From Anaerolineales bacterium (GTDB lineage: Bacteria > Chloroflexota > Anaerolineae > 4572-78 > NAK82), in the NCBI GenBank assembly GCA_024643945.1, contig JAHELX010000006.1, positions 1 to 35,339 on the forward strand: DNA of 35,339 bases, read 5' to 3'. This document shows positions 16,718 through 25,456 of this stretch, piece by piece; position 1 is the stretch's first letter, and each line of letters starts with the position of its first letter. The translations under genes and the position numbers were made by a program. The notes under the pieces are model-generated. The model was not told the origin of the DNA, made no database searches, and saw nothing but the letters and a program-made list of their open reading frames with translations.

Positions 16718-17791
16718 CTACTCCTGGTTCAGGACGTGCTTGGGCTCAATATCTGGCTCAAGTCCCGCCAGCAATTTTCGATACGTTGCCGGTTCATCCT
16801 CAAAGATGTACGTAGCCGGGGTGACCACCACACCGCTGCCGCCGATGGCCCGCAATTGCTCCACTGCCTGCACCAGCCGTTGCTTGCGGACGATGATGCT
16901 GATGGCATGCCAGTCTCGGGCGCCCGGGTCGCGCAGATAGACAGGGGCGATCGTCGGGCCTTGCAAACCAGCCAGGTCGGGTTGAGAGAGGACCTTTTGA
17001 GCCACGGCCTCCGGCGACTCTCCCTGGATGTTGGCGATGATAGCGTGGTAGCCGGTAGCACGCAGGTGAGCCTCGATGAACTCCAGCAATCGTTTGGCGA
17101 CAGCCAGCGCTTCCGGCTGGTTCCTGAGCGCGCAGCGATTGCCGATGAGGCACGCTTCGGAGATTAGCAGCGTACCCCCTTCGATTTGCTTTAGGCGGTT
17201 TTCGCGCAGAGTGGTGCCGGTGGCGGTCAAATCGGCGATGAGGTCTACGGAGCCAATATGCGGGCCAGCCTCTAGTGCGCCCTCGGCCGAGATAAGTTGA
17301 TGTGGTTCTACTCCCTGTCCGGCCAGAAATCGTGCTACCAGTCCCTCGTACTTGGTGCCGATGCGCAGGGGGCGGCCTTCAGCGCCCCGTTGGCGGGCGA
17401 GGGTAGCCAGGTCGCCAACCGAGGTTACATCATCCCACTCATCAGGCACGGCCAGCACCAGTTGGCATCCGCCAAAGCCCAATGTATCGTGTAACACGAT
17501 GACCTCGTCGCCGTCTCCGCTGTACTCGGCCACGCTATCGAAGCCGGTGATGCCCAAGTCTACGTCGCCGTAGCGCACCTTGCGCACAATGTCGACCGAT
17601 CGCTGGAACCAGACTTCTAGCTCGGGGATAGCCGGCATTGCCGCCACGTACTGCCGTGGATTGAGTTTGGTCACGTGCAGGCCGCAATCATCGAGAAACG
17701 CCAACGTTTCCGTCTCCATGCGACCTTTGCTGGCCAGAGCCAGCCGAATTTTATGCCGTCGGGTGTGGTTGGCTGCAAGCATTGAGATCAT
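16718..17791 (-). CDS. hisG: ATP phosphoribosyltransferase (HisG)
   Basis: First enzyme of histidine biosynthesis, condensing ATP and PRPP. The catalytic periplasmic-binding-like fold begins KIRLALASKGRMETETLAFL and contains the VRYGDVDLGITGFDSV segment and the PRPP-binding stretch ADLTATGTTLREN. The region after about residue 270 looks like the C-terminal regulatory (HisG_C) domain of the long form, which does not need HisZ. The frame extends to an ATG at 17827, but the -10 of a consensus promoter (17819-17824) lies just inside that ATG. Transcription would begin near 17812, making ATG 17791 (or 17782) the real start. The Shine-Dalgarno is weak (GGAT). No other his genes are in the window. 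Confidence 0.92.
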   Translation of the reverse strand: MISMLAANHTRRHKIRLALASKGRMETETLAFLDDCGLHVTKLNPRQYVAAMPAIPELEVWFQRSVDIVRKVRYGDVDLGITGFDSVAEYSGDGDEVIVLHDTLGFGGCQLVLAVPDEWDDVTSVGDLATLARQRGAEGRPLRIGTKYEGLVARFLAGQGVEPHQLISAEGALEAGPHIGSVDLIADLTATGTTLRENRLKQIEGGTLLISEACLIGNRCALRNQPEALAVAKRLLEFIEAHLRATGYHAIIANIQGESPEAVAQKVLSQPDLAGLQGPTIAPVYLRDPGARDWHAISIIVRKQRLVQAVEQLRAIGGSGVVVTPATYIFEDEPATYRKLLAGLEPDIEPKHVLNQE

Positions 17792-17818
17792 CTTTATCCA
17801 AGAGATCAAAGTGGAAGG

Positions 17819-17858
17819 ATTGTACATCCTGTGAGAGAGACTGTCAACGGATGGTACA
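17819..17858 (-). promoter_or_regulatory. hisG promoter with flanking inverted repeat
   Basis: On the minus strand TTGACA (17842-17847) is followed after 17 bp by TACAAT (17819-17824), close to the sigma-70 ideal. TGTACATCC (17821-17829) and GGATGGTACA (17849-17858) form an imperfect inverted repeat that flanks the promoter, so an operator is possible. Confidence 0.65.
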
Positions 17859-17891
17859 CATTCCAGTTCAAAAATTGGAGAAGATTAGGGG

Positions 17892-17920
17892 TTGTATCTT
17901 ACGTTAATCTCTGGTATACT
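17892..17920 (+). promoter_or_regulatory. Promoter of the GAF protein gene
   Basis: TTGTAT (17892-17897) and TATACT (17915-17920) are separated by 17 bp. The leader would be about 45 nt. It is divergent from the hisG promoter about 45 bp away. Confidence 0.6.
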
Positions 17921-17971
17921 AGAGTTGTGCTGGATAGGGCAGATGTCCGTTTTGAGTAGCAGGAGGCCACA

Positions 17972-18616
17972 ATGAGCACGTCTAGTGCGCAATTGATGCG
18001 GTTCTTGCAGCAAGAAAACAATCGCTTGCAAGAAGATAACAGGGCCTTGCAAGAGGAGAATCGAGCGCTGCATCGCTATATGGATGCGCTGGAGGATCTG
18101 TATTGGGCGGCTCAGCGTATTATGTCTGAAGAGAATCTACTCGATTTGCTCGATCAAATCCTCTACAATGCGATGGTTGTTCTCCGGGCGGAGGATGGCT
18201 CCCTTTTATTGCTGGATGAAGAGACTGACGAACTGGTTTTTGCCGTAGTTCACGGCGACATCCGGGGAGAACTACGGGGCTACCGGATTGGTGGCGATAT
18301 CGGCATTGCTGGTTGGGTTGCCACCGAAGGTGAACCTCTCATCGTCAACAATCCCCGCCAGGATTGGCGCTTTTCGCCGCAAATCGACGAGGCGTTTGGC
18401 TTTGTTACCCGCTCAATTTTGTGTGTGCCGATGATTACGCGAGGCAAGCTGGTCGGTGTCATTGAGCTGCTCAACAAATATAACGGAAATAAGTTTATCG
18501 AGACCGATGCCACTTTGCTCTTGATCCTGGCTCATGTGGCGGCCACTGCCCTGGACGATATGCGATCACGACTTGAAGCCGAAGAAGCCGCCGGGTCTCT
18601 GGTTGGATCTGAGTAG
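17972..18616 (+). CDS. Coiled-coil GAF domain protein
   Basis: This 214-aa cytoplasmic protein has an N-terminal coiled coil (about 5-48, heptad-like QENNRLQEDNRALQEENRAL) and one GAF domain (about 50-205). The GAF landmarks are EDGSLLLLDEE, the GIAGWVATEGEPLIVNNP segment and a closing SILCVPMITRGKLVGVIELLNK. GAF domains bind cyclic nucleotides, haem, flavin or bilins, or act in dimerisation; no ligand can be chosen here. There is no output domain, so it probably acts through partners such as the multi-GAF kinase. AGGAGG lies 5-6 nt before the ATG. It has its own promoter and a strong terminator and is thus monocistronic. Confidence 0.9.
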   Translation: MSTSSAQLMRFLQQENNRLQEDNRALQEENRALHRYMDALEDLYWAAQRIMSEENLLDLLDQILYNAMVVLRAEDGSLLLLDEETDELVFAVVHGDIRGELRGYRIGGDIGIAGWVATEGEPLIVNNPRQDWRFSPQIDEAFGFVTRSILCVPMITRGKLVGVIELLNKYNGNKFIETDATLLLILAHVAATALDDMRSRLEAEEAAGSLVGSE

Positions 18617-18636
18617 CGCAATGCAACCCATAATCG

Positions 18637-18661
18637 GGCCGCACGTAGTGCGGCCTTTTCT
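18637..18661 (+). terminator. Intrinsic terminator of the GAF gene
   Basis: GGCCGCAC (18637-18644) and GTGCGGCC (18648-18655) form a perfect 8-bp stem with a 3-nt loop, followed by TTTTCT. It lies 20 nt after the GAF stop codon. Confidence 0.85.
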
Positions 18662-18735
18662 ATTCGCCCTTTAACCAATCCAATAGGTTCTCCTTTCTCC
18701 CTATATCCCCGTGTTTGGAGAGGTGTCTGTACAAG

Positions 18736-18765
18736 TTGTATTCTAACCGTTGCCTATGGTATAAT
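18736..18765 (+). promoter_or_regulatory. Promoter upstream of hsp20-lon
   Basis: TTGTAT (18736-18741) and TATAAT (18760-18765) are 18 bp apart, giving a leader of about 40 nt before the Hsp20 start. No CIRCE-type inverted repeat was found nearby, so heat regulation through HrcA is not supported here. Confidence 0.55.
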
Positions 18766-18811
18766 TGATTACATCGTTTCGGCTAGTTGGGTTCACGATA
18801 GGAGCAGATCA

Positions 18812-19240
18812 ATGGTTAACAAATATCGCGGTCGAGCCGGTGGTCCAGAACATCGGTTTTCCGAAGCCGGTCACTTCTTGACGATTATGTCGAGCAGTCA
18901 GTGGATATTGCCCCGTAGCGGGCAGGTTTGGCGTCCTCCAACGGACGTGTATGAGACAGATGACAGTATTATGGTGAAAGTCGAAGTGGCTGGTATGGCC
19001 GAAGAGGACTTTGCGATCACTCTCGCCGAGCGTACTCTGGTTGTCGCTGGCGTTCGACGTGATCCGTCGGCGAAGCTGGTGTATCACCAGATGGAGATAC
19101 CCTACGGCGAGTTTCGCACCGAAGTTTACGCGTCCGAGGCGATTGATGTGGATGGCGTCGAAGCTTCCTATAAAGATGGCTTTTTGCTGGTGATTCTTCC
19201 TAAGGTTAAGACGCATCACGTTACTATTAGTCGCGAGTGA
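18812..19240 (+). CDS. Hsp20/alpha-crystallin family small heat-shock protein
   Basis: This 142-aa ATP-independent holdase chaperone is expected to form large oligomers that bind unfolding proteins. The alpha-crystallin domain covers about residues 40-142. It opens with PPTDVYETDDSIMVKVEVAG, continues with EEDFAITLAERTLVVAGVRR, and closes with VEASYKDGFLLVILPK. A short VTI near the C-terminus may serve as the IxI-type assembly motif. The N-terminal arm is short. AGGAG lies 7 nt before the ATG. lon follows after 126 nt with no terminator between, so the two may be co-transcribed, pairing a chaperone with a protease. Confidence 0.93.
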   Translation: MVNKYRGRAGGPEHRFSEAGHFLTIMSSSQWILPRSGQVWRPPTDVYETDDSIMVKVEVAGMAEEDFAITLAERTLVVAGVRRDPSAKLVYHQMEIPYGEFRTEVYASEAIDVDGVEASYKDGFLLVILPKVKTHHVTISRE

Positions 19241-19366
19241 TGCCCTGATATCATACGAAAAGTTTTCAGGGAGACCTCCCTTCGCAAAATGTCGTCGCGT
19301 GTTACCGTCATCCCTCGGAACTTTCAATGAATTTAACATAAACGACGTTACTAAGGAGGCTCTTAA

Positions 19367-21844
19367 ATGCCGAGTGTAGGTATAAATGATCCCAATCAAC
19401 AAGGAATTCCAGGTGGAGAGAAGGACTCGTCACCCCTGGCGATACCCGAGGAACTTCCGATTCTCCCATTGCGGGGGATGGTCGTCTATCCCTTAATGGT
19501 CCTTCCGCTCAACGTGGGCCAACCGCGCTCGGTGCGCCTGGTTGACGATGTGGTCGTGGGCGACCGATTGGTCGGCCTGGTTGCGTCGAAGGATTCCGAA
19601 ATTGACGAGCCTGCTTCCGACGAAGTGCATCAGGTGGGCACGGTGGCCATCATCCATCGACTCTTCAAAGCTCCGGATGGCACGATGCGCGTTATCGTGC
19701 AGGGGGTGGAACGCATTCGGATTGACGAATGGACGGCTGAGGAGCCTTACCTCAAGGCCAAAGTGTCTCAGTTGCCCGACATCTTGCCCGAAGAGGGTAA
19801 TGTCGAGGTCGAGGCTCTGATGCGCAACGTGGCGGAACTTTTTGGTCGCTTAGTGTCCTTGGTGCCGCATCTGCCCGACGAGCTGATGATGGCAGCCCAA
19901 AACACTGACGACCCGCGCCAACTGGTGTATCTGATCAGCACCAGCATCCGTATGGATCTCCAGGATGCGCAGGAGATTCTCGAGTTGGATCATATCGTCG
20001 ACAAGCTGCGCCGGCTTACTAACATCCTCAACCGCGAGCTAGAAGTGCTGGAACTGGGTAAGAAGATACAGAGCGAGGCCCAGTCAGAGATGGAAAAGAT
20101 GCAGCGCGAGTACTTCTTGCGCGAGCAACTTAAGGCCATCCAGCGCGAGCTGGGTGAAGGTGATGAGCAGCAGATGGAGATTGAGGAGCTGCGCACCAAG
20201 ATCAACGAGGCCGGCATGCCCGAGGAGGCGGAGAAGGAGGCATTGCGCGAGCTCAGTCGCCTCGAGAAGCTACCCCCGGCTGCTGCTGAATATGGAGTGA
20301 TTCGCACCTACCTCGATTGGTTGACCTCACTGCCGTGGTCAGTGGTCACCGATGACACCTTGGATATTCCGCATGCACGACAGGTGCTCGACGAGGACCA
20401 TTACGACTTGGACAGAATCAAAGAGCGTATCCTCGAATATTTGTCGGTACGAAAGCTGCGGCTGGAGCGAGTGGCGGAAAGAGAGGAGGAAGAATTGCAT
20501 CCGCAAGACTTCATCCGTCGCGAACGAGAAGGGGTTATCCTCTGCTTCGTGGGACCGCCAGGCGTGGGAAAGACGTCTTTGGGGCAGTCGATCGCCCGGG
20601 CGCTGGGACGTAAGTTCATCCGTATGACCTTGGGAGGGGTGCGCGATGAGGCGGAGATTCGCGGTCATCGGCGCACCTACATTGGCGCCATGCCGGGGCG
20701 CATCATCCAGACCATTCGGCGTGCCGACTCTAAGAACCCGGTCATTATGATGGACGAGGTGGACAAGATTGGAGCCGACTGGCGCGGAGACCCCTCCTCG
20801 GCTTTGCTAGAAGTGCTCGATCCAGAGCAAAATCGAGAGTTCCGCGATCATTACCTGGACGTGCCCTTTGATTTGAGTCAGGTGATGTTCATCACCACCG
20901 CCAATATCCTGGATACCATCCCCGGCCCCCTGCGTGACCGCATGGAAATCTTGACGCTTTCTGGTTATACTGAAGAGGAAAAGATACACATCGCCAGAGG
21001 ATATCTCGTCCCCCGGCAGATCCGGGAGAATGGCCTGCGAACCTCGGAGGTGTCTTTCAGCGACGAGGCGCTTCGCACCATCATCCGCGACTACACCCGT
21101 GAGGCTGGCGTTCGTAGTCTTGAGCGCCAGATTGGCGCGGTGTGTCGCAAGATAGCAACCCGGGTAGCGGAGGGCCATAGTGAGTCGGTAGAGGTTGGAG
21201 CAGAGGAGGTACCCGAGTATTTGGGTAAACCCGTCTACTTTTTTGAGGCGGCTGAGCGGTGCGACTTGCCTGGCGTAGCTACTGGCTTATCGGTAACGGC
21301 GGTGGGGGGCGACATCTTGTTTATCGAAGCCACTAAAATGCCGGGCCAGAAAGGTCTGACCATCACCGGGCAACTGGGTGATGTCATGAAGGAGTCGGCG
21401 CAGGCAGCCCTGAGTTACGTCCGTTCGCAAGCCGACCGGCTGGGCTTTGACAGAGACTTCTTCAACACAAATGATATTCACATTCACGTACCGGCCGGGG
21501 CTGTGCCCAAAGATGGCCCGTCCGCTGGAGTGACCATTGCCACCGCGCTAACTTCATTGCTGACTGGCCGGCCCGTTCGCGCCGACGTCGGTATGACGGG
21601 GGAGATTACCCTGCGCGGCCAGGTGCTTCCGGTGGGAGGGATCAAAGAAAAGGTGCTGGCTGCACACCGGGCTGGTTTGCGCACGGTGATTATCCCCAAG
21701 CGCAACGAGAAAGACCTGGAGGATCTGCCGGCCGACGTTCGCAATGACATGAAGTTTGTGCTCGTGGAACGAGTGGATGAAGTCCTGGAGACTGCACTGC
21801 GTGATGGCCATATGAGCGACTCGCCGGGAAGTGACGGTAGATGA
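19367..21844 (+). CDS. lon: ATP-dependent Lon protease
   Basis: This is a full-length 825-aa LonA-type protease degrading damaged and regulatory proteins in the cytoplasm. The N-terminal substrate-binding LON domain begins [19 protein letters not shown] (about 30-220). A long coiled stretch (about 225-300) leads to the AAA+ module, with Walker [10 protein letters not shown] at 396-404 and Walker [10 protein letters not shown] containing Asp463. The protease domain carries the catalytic dyad Ser719 (KDGPSAGVT) and Lys762 ([10 protein letters not shown]). AAGGAGG lies about 8 nt before the ATG. The stop codon overlaps the start of a receiver gene (ATGA at 21841-21844), an unusual partner for lon. 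Confidence 0.97.
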   Translation: MPSVGINDPNQQGIPGGEKDSSPLAIPEELPILPLRGMVVYPLMVLPLNVGQPRSVRLVDDVVVGDRLVGLVASKDSEIDEPASDEVHQVGTVAIIHRLFKAPDGTMRVIVQGVERIRIDEWTAEEPYLKAKVSQLPDILPEEGNVEVEALMRNVAELFGRLVSLVPHLPDELMMAAQNTDDPRQLVYLISTSIRMDLQDAQEILELDHIVDKLRRLTNILNRELEVLELGKKIQSEAQSEMEKMQREYFLREQLKAIQRELGEGDEQQMEIEELRTKINEAGMPEEAEKEALRELSRLEKLPPAAAEYGVIRTYLDWLTSLPWSVVTDDTLDIPHARQVLDEDHYDLDRIKERILEYLSVRKLRLERVAEREEEELHPQDFIRREREGVILCFVGPPGVGKTSLGQSIARALGRKFIRMTLGGVRDEAEIRGHRRTYIGAMPGRIIQTIRRADSKNPVIMMDEVDKIGADWRGDPSSALLEVLDPEQNREFRDHYLDVPFDLSQVMFITTANILDTIPGPLRDRMEILTLSGYTEEEKIHIARGYLVPRQIRENGLRTSEVSFSDEALRTIIRDYTREAGVRSLERQIGAVCRKIATRVAEGHSESVEVGAEEVPEYLGKPVYFFEAAERCDLPGVATGLSVTAVGGDILFIEATKMPGQKGLTITGQLGDVMKESAQAALSYVRSQADRLGFDRDFFNTNDIHIHVPAGAVPKDGPSAGVTIATALTSLLTGRPVRADVGMTGEITLRGQVLPVGGIKEKVLAAHRAGLRTVIIPKRNEKDLEDLPADVRNDMKFVLVERVDEVLETALRDGHMSDSPGSDGR

Positions 21845-22260
21845 CCGCTAAATCTGGCACTTTGCCCGAGCAGCATTCCGTACCCCACGGGCACTCCACA
21901 GGCAAGGCCAAGCTATTGATCGTTGACGACGATCCGATGACTTGCCGGCTCGTCAAGATCCAATTGGAGATGGAAGGTTACACGTGTGTCACTCTTTCCG
22001 ATGCCGAGCGAGCCATGGAGGTCATCGCAACAGAGTCGCCGGGACTGGTCCTGATCGATTTTCACCTGGGTACTCACGGCGGGCTTGATCTATTGCGAAC
22101 CATCCGTAGTCACGAAGAGTACCAATACCTGCCGGTTATCGTCATATCGGGCATGGACTATAAGCGAGAGAGCGAACTTGTCGGCGCCAACGGTTTTATG
22201 CTTAAACCTTTCAGCTTGCAGGATTTACTGGCGACTGTCCAAGAGGTACTGAATCGGTAA
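21841..22260 (+). CDS. Single-domain response regulator (receiver only)
   Basis: A 139-aa stand-alone receiver. A disordered N-terminal tail of about 22 residues precedes KLLIVDDDP (acidic pocket at 29-31). The phospho-acceptor is Asp73 in VLIDFHLG, with the conserved Ser103 (VISG) and Lys122 (LKPF). There is no output domain, so it acts as a phosphate shuttle or through protein contacts, in the CheY/Spo0F style. The ATG at 21841 overlaps the lon stop as ATGA, so translation is probably coupled and its expression tied to Lon. No cognate kinase is adjacent; the hybrid kinases at 6912-12873 are the nearest. Confidence 0.9.
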   Translation: MTAKSGTLPEQHSVPHGHSTGKAKLLIVDDDPMTCRLVKIQLEMEGYTCVTLSDAERAMEVIATESPGLVLIDFHLGTHGGLDLLRTIRSHEEYQYLPVIVISGMDYKRESELVGANGFMLKPFSLQDLLATVQEVLNR

Positions 22261-22496
22261 GAATCCGCAGAGAACCTCGGCAAAGACAGAGAGGGGGGAA
22301 TTTCAACTTTAAGAATTATTTCGAAAATTGAAAACCAGTCACAATGATGTGCCTGACCTGGAAAGACTAAGATAGAGCGAGCATCGAGCGGGTTCAAATT
22401 ATATTTGCCGGAAAGCGTGACCGGGGTGTCTCCTCGTGAGAGAAGTTTTCCGGCTCATGGGGTGAGATATTGGATTCTGCCGGTAGCTGAGGGTGA

Positions 22497-22793
22497 ATGC
22501 CCGATTGTCAATTTCAGCTATTTGCCACCGACCGAACGCTGCCGGTTATTGGCTATTACATTATTTCTCGGCGGCAGTTGAGGATGAAAGTTCATCGTCA
22601 CTATCATCTGTCCCTCGAGATTCAGCCGCCTGGATTTTTTCAAGACACCATTAGAAAGTGTCTGAAAAGTCGCGGCGTGGGCCTTTCCCCAGAGGGGACC
22701 TATGGGCTAGCCCGCCTGATCGGCCTGAAATGGCTGCCCCACCCTATTTTTCTCACAGATTTTACTCTGGAATGGGTATTGGGTATAATGTGA
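22497..22793 (+). CDS. Doubtful small ORF, 98 aa
   Basis: The frame has an ATG with GAGG 5-6 nt upstream and codes for a basic, hydrophobic-ended 98-aa peptide that I do not recognise. Against it: the sequence contains an inverted-repeat structure (22637-22668), its stop overlaps the -10 of a strong promoter (22784-22789), and the composition (many aromatic and Cys/His residues scattered) is unlike the neighbouring genes. It may be a chance frame or a remnant. Confidence 0.2.
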   Translation: MPDCQFQLFATDRTLPVIGYYIISRRQLRMKVHRHYHLSLEIQPPGFFQDTIRKCLKSRGVGLSPEGTYGLARLIGLKWLPHPIFLTDFTLEWVLGIM

Positions 22794-22805
22794 GCGTTTT
22801 CAGAC
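22637..22805. repeat. TTTTCAGAC inverted repeats
   Basis: GTCTGAAAA (22660-22668) is matched inversely by TTTTCAGAC (22797-22805), 146 bp overall. The left copy is also half of a hairpin with TTTTCAAGACAC (22637-22648). This may mark the ends of a decayed small mobile element. No target duplication was identified. Confidence 0.3.
22761..22789 (+). promoter_or_regulatory. Sigma-70-like promoter 320 nt before the PHP gene
   Basis: TTTACT (22761-22766) and a consensus TATAAT (22784-22789) are separated by 17 bp. Transcription would start near 22796, leaving a leader of about 310 nt before the PHP gene. Either the leader is long and perhaps structured, or the promoter serves a small RNA. Confidence 0.5.
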
Positions 22806-23106
22806 GCAAATAGGCTCTGCATCCTCTCTCTACAGCAATTAGGCGGCTTCTATACCGTCGGGATACCGGGCGTTAGGCGAAATTGCAGTTTTGTCATTAG
22901 CCGACTTACCTCAATTTTGCTTCGATTATGTTCCCCTTTGGACCCCCTCGTGCCTCTTCCTGGATGGTTCGGCTTTCTGTTATATTCATCACTCGAGACG
23001 TGTGGTCGAATCATTTCTTAGGTGGAGTACTCGTACAGTCTTTCCTTTGATGAAGTTTTGTTATTTCATTTGAAGCATTGTCCAAAATTAAACGAGGGAT
23101 AACACC

Positions 23107-24822
23107 GTGTCGAATAAACATCGTTCGAATCGGGGTAGCAGGCAGTGGCGTCGAATGGACCTGCATCTGCACACCTCCGGCTCCGCCGATTACGCCGAAC
23201 CTGGCGTATCATACCTTGACATTTTACAAAAGGCCGAGAGTCGTGGCCTGGACATCATCGCCTTCACCGACCATAATACAGTAGCTGGCTATAGGGCGAT
23301 GCGGAAAGAAATCGAAGAACTGGCGTTGTTGGAGCAGCTCAATCGTCTGCGCGCTACGGAGAAGCGTCGCCTGGACGAATATCGACGGCTCCTGACAAAG
23401 ATATTGGTCCTGCCGGGGTTTGAACTGACGGCGACTTTAGGATTTCATATCCTGGGCATCTTTTCTCCCGACACCTCGGTGCGGGAATTGGAGTATATTC
23501 TGCTCCGTCTTAATGTTCCGCCTGAGAAGTTAGATGAAGGCTCCACCGAAGTGGGAGCCACGGTTGACGTGTTAACGGCCTATCGTATCATCGATGAGGT
23601 CGGCGGATTGGTGATCGCTGCCCATGCCAACTCCAGTCATGGGGTAGTGTTGTTGGGCTACGGTTTTGGCGGGCAGACCAAGATTGCCTATACTCAAGAC
23701 CCTCATTTGCACGCGCTGGAGGTGACCGATCTGGAGAGCAAAAGCCGGCGGCGCACTGCGCTCTTCTTCAATGGGAGCAAGCCGGAATATCCCCGAAGGA
23801 TGCACTGTATTCAGGGGTCGGATGCCCATCAGCTCAATCGTGATCCCAAAGATAAAAATCGCTTGGGAGTCGGCGAGCGGGTGACGGAAGTATTGCTAAG
23901 TGAGGTCTCCTTTGATGCGCTGCTGGAAGTTTTCCAGGGAGAGGACTTCGCTCGCACACGCCCCTATCGCCCTACCCAGGCTCCTTTCGATCACGTGCAG
24001 GCCGCACGAGAGCAAGGACCCAGTATTGTCCAGTCGTTCCACGAGACAATGACTCGGCGTGGTGGGCGACTACACGCCGTCATTTGCGACGTGTGTGCCT
24101 TTGCCAATACGAGTGGGGGCACTATTTATGTCGGCATCTCGTCAAATCCCAAGTCCCCGCCGGCTGGCCTCGACAACCCATCGGATGCTATCAATACCCT
24201 CAAGAGCGAGATCGAGCGCAAGATCACTCCGCCGCTGACCATCTCGATCGACACATTGGAATCCCAGGGGCGCAAGGTGTTGCGCCTGGTGGTCCCGGCT
24301 GGCACTGACCCGCCATATGCCGTGGATGAGAACAAGGTTTACGTCCGCGATGAGGCGGAGACCAACATGGCGGTCCGCGACGAAATTGTGGGATTGGTGA
24401 TGAAAAAGGCTAAGCCGGCCGCGCCACCTCCAGTGGAAGAAGAGGCATCAGAAGAAACAGCTCCGGTTAATGGTAAAGTCGCGCCGCCTAAGACCGGGGT
24501 GGAAATTGTGGCTGCCGAAGAGCGCAAAGGGAACCGCTATTACAGCATGAAAGACCTTCGCAACGGCAACGTAGTTCATAATGTCACCCAGCAATCGGCG
24601 CGCAAGCTGTGGCAATATGCCATTACTCAATCTGTTAAACAGACCGTAAAGCGCGACAACGTACAGTGGAAAGGGGACATTGGCCTGCTCAAACGTTATA
24701 AGCGTGCTGGCAAGTGGCGCTACGATCTAGTGCAACGCGACTCCGATGGCACGACTCACGTTTATTATGGTGTCACCGATGATGGCATTCATGGCCCCTG
24801 GCGGCAATTTGTGAAGGAGTAG
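23107..24822 (+). CDS. PHP-domain phosphoesterase fused to AlbA_2 (Schlafen-like) domain
   Basis: This is a 571-aa soluble protein. Residues 15-280 form a PHP metal-dependent phosphoesterase with the expected ligands: HLH at 20-22, TDH at 54-56, Glu106, His173 and SDAH at 228-231. Residues about 300-420 match the AlbA_2/Schlafen-type putative nucleic-acid-binding domain, with VCAFANTSGGTIYVGIS, a DPPYAV segment and VYVRDEAETNMA. An acidic Pro-rich linker (430-465) and an uncharacterised C-terminal module (about 475-571, Trp/Tyr-rich) follow. The combination suggests a nucleic-acid or nucleotide phosphoesterase; the substrate is unknown. The start is GTG, with AGGGAT about 6 nt upstream. The MogA/MoaB gene follows after 7 nt. 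Confidence 0.88.
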   Translation: MSNKHRSNRGSRQWRRMDLHLHTSGSADYAEPGVSYLDILQKAESRGLDIIAFTDHNTVAGYRAMRKEIEELALLEQLNRLRATEKRRLDEYRRLLTKILVLPGFELTATLGFHILGIFSPDTSVRELEYILLRLNVPPEKLDEGSTEVGATVDVLTAYRIIDEVGGLVIAAHANSSHGVVLLGYGFGGQTKIAYTQDPHLHALEVTDLESKSRRRTALFFNGSKPEYPRRMHCIQGSDAHQLNRDPKDKNRLGVGERVTEVLLSEVSFDALLEVFQGEDFARTRPYRPTQAPFDHVQAAREQGPSIVQSFHETMTRRGGRLHAVICDVCAFANTSGGTIYVGISSNPKSPPAGLDNPSDAINTLKSEIERKITPPLTISIDTLESQGRKVLRLVVPAGTDPPYAVDENKVYVRDEAETNMAVRDEIVGLVMKKAKPAAPPPVEEEASEETAPVNGKVAPPKTGVEIVAAEERKGNRYYSMKDLRNGNVVHNVTQQSARKLWQYAITQSVKQTVKRDNVQWKGDIGLLKRYKRAGKWRYDLVQRDSDGTTHVYYGVTDDGIHGPWRQFVKE

Positions 24823-24829
24823 TCAGTTT

Positions 24830-25345
24830 ATGGCCCGGGTTGGTATCCTTACCTTGAGTGACCGGGGCGCAGCCGGCGAGTACCAAGATTACAGCGGTCC
24901 GGTCATCCATGAGTTGGTTGTGCAGCGAATGGGAGCCGAGGTGGCCGAATATGCTGTTATCCCCGACGAATTCGACCGCATATGCAGTATTCTCATCACC
25001 TGGAGCGACGAACGTCAGCTAGACCTGATCCTCACCACTGGCGGCACTGGCTTCGCTCCCCGGGATGTGACGCCCGAGGCAACCAAAGCTGTTATCGAGC
25101 GGGAAGCGCCTGGACTGGTCTTTGCCATGCTGCGCGATAGTCTGGCCGTTACTCCGCACGCTATGCTCAGCCGGGCGGCAGCCGGCATCCGAGGGCGAAC
25201 TCTCATCGTCAACTTGCCGGGCAGCCCCAAGGCCGTCCGCGAAAATTTGGAGAGCATCCTGCCCGCCCTACCCCATGCGTTGGAATTGTTACGCGAGTCG
25301 CCGGAATCCGAAGCAGGGCATGCCTATAAGGCAAAATCCCTATAA
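24830..25345 (+). CDS. MogA/MoaB family molybdopterin adenylyltransferase
   Basis: This 171-aa protein of the MoCF-binding fold activates molybdopterin by adenylylation for metal insertion, or is a MoaB-like relative. It shows RVGILTLSDRGAAGEYQDYSG at the N-terminus, the key LTTGGTGFAPRDVTPEAT motif (GGTG at 71-74), EREAPGL and the NLPGSPKAV segment, and it has the usual length. Sequence alone does not separate MogA from MoaB, so no symbol is given. AAGGAG, which overlaps the end of the PHP gene, lies 10 nt before the ATG, indicating co-transcription. No other molybdenum cofactor genes are in the window. Confidence 0.93.
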   Translation: MARVGILTLSDRGAAGEYQDYSGPVIHELVVQRMGAEVAEYAVIPDEFDRICSILITWSDERQLDLILTTGGTGFAPRDVTPEATKAVIEREAPGLVFAMLRDSLAVTPHAMLSRAAAGIRGRTLIVNLPGSPKAVRENLESILPALPHALELLRESPESEAGHAYKAKSL

Positions 25346-25372
25346 TGTGTCGTAGTTGTCACTTTTATCCTT

Positions 25373-25402
25373 TTGCTTGAATCTGATGATCGCCTGTATA
25401 AT
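25373..25402 (+). promoter_or_regulatory. Promoter of the LON N-domain protein gene
   Basis: TATAAT (25397-25402) is consensus; the best -35 is TTGCTT (25373-25378) with an 18-bp spacer. The leader would be about 48 nt. Confidence 0.5.
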
Positions 25403-25456
25403 GCAGGATATTTACGGAACTTATAGATCACTTATATCCTATGTGGTGAATATGTT

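Larger units (their letters stand above)
22261..23106 (+). other. Gene-poor 846-bp region with hairpins and a strong promoter
   Basis: No well-supported gene is seen. GCCGGAAA (22407-22414) pairs with TTTCCGGC (22447-22454) around a smaller TCTC/GAGA stem. TTTTCAAGACAC (22637-22648) pairs with GTGTCTGAAAA (22658-22668), and a further TTTTCAGAC copy stands at 22797-22805. A good promoter lies at 22761-22789. The region could carry an unrecognised structured RNA, a long leader for the PHP gene, or decayed mobile DNA. Confidence 0.4.

Noticed and set aside
18766..18811. Heat-shock CIRCE element before hsp20
   Set aside because: No TTAGCACTC-N9-GAGTGCTAA-like inverted repeat is present in the leader.
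22470..22510. Fragments resembling the c-di-AMP (ydaO) riboswitch (GGTAGCTGAGGGTGAATGCCCGA-like wording)
   Set aside because: Only scattered words match; the ordered helices and conserved segments of that riboswitch cannot be laid out, and no typical target gene follows.
24830..25345. Molybdenum cofactor operon
   Set aside because: Only one MogA/MoaB-type gene is present; its neighbours (PHP-AlbA_2, LON domain) are not cofactor genes.
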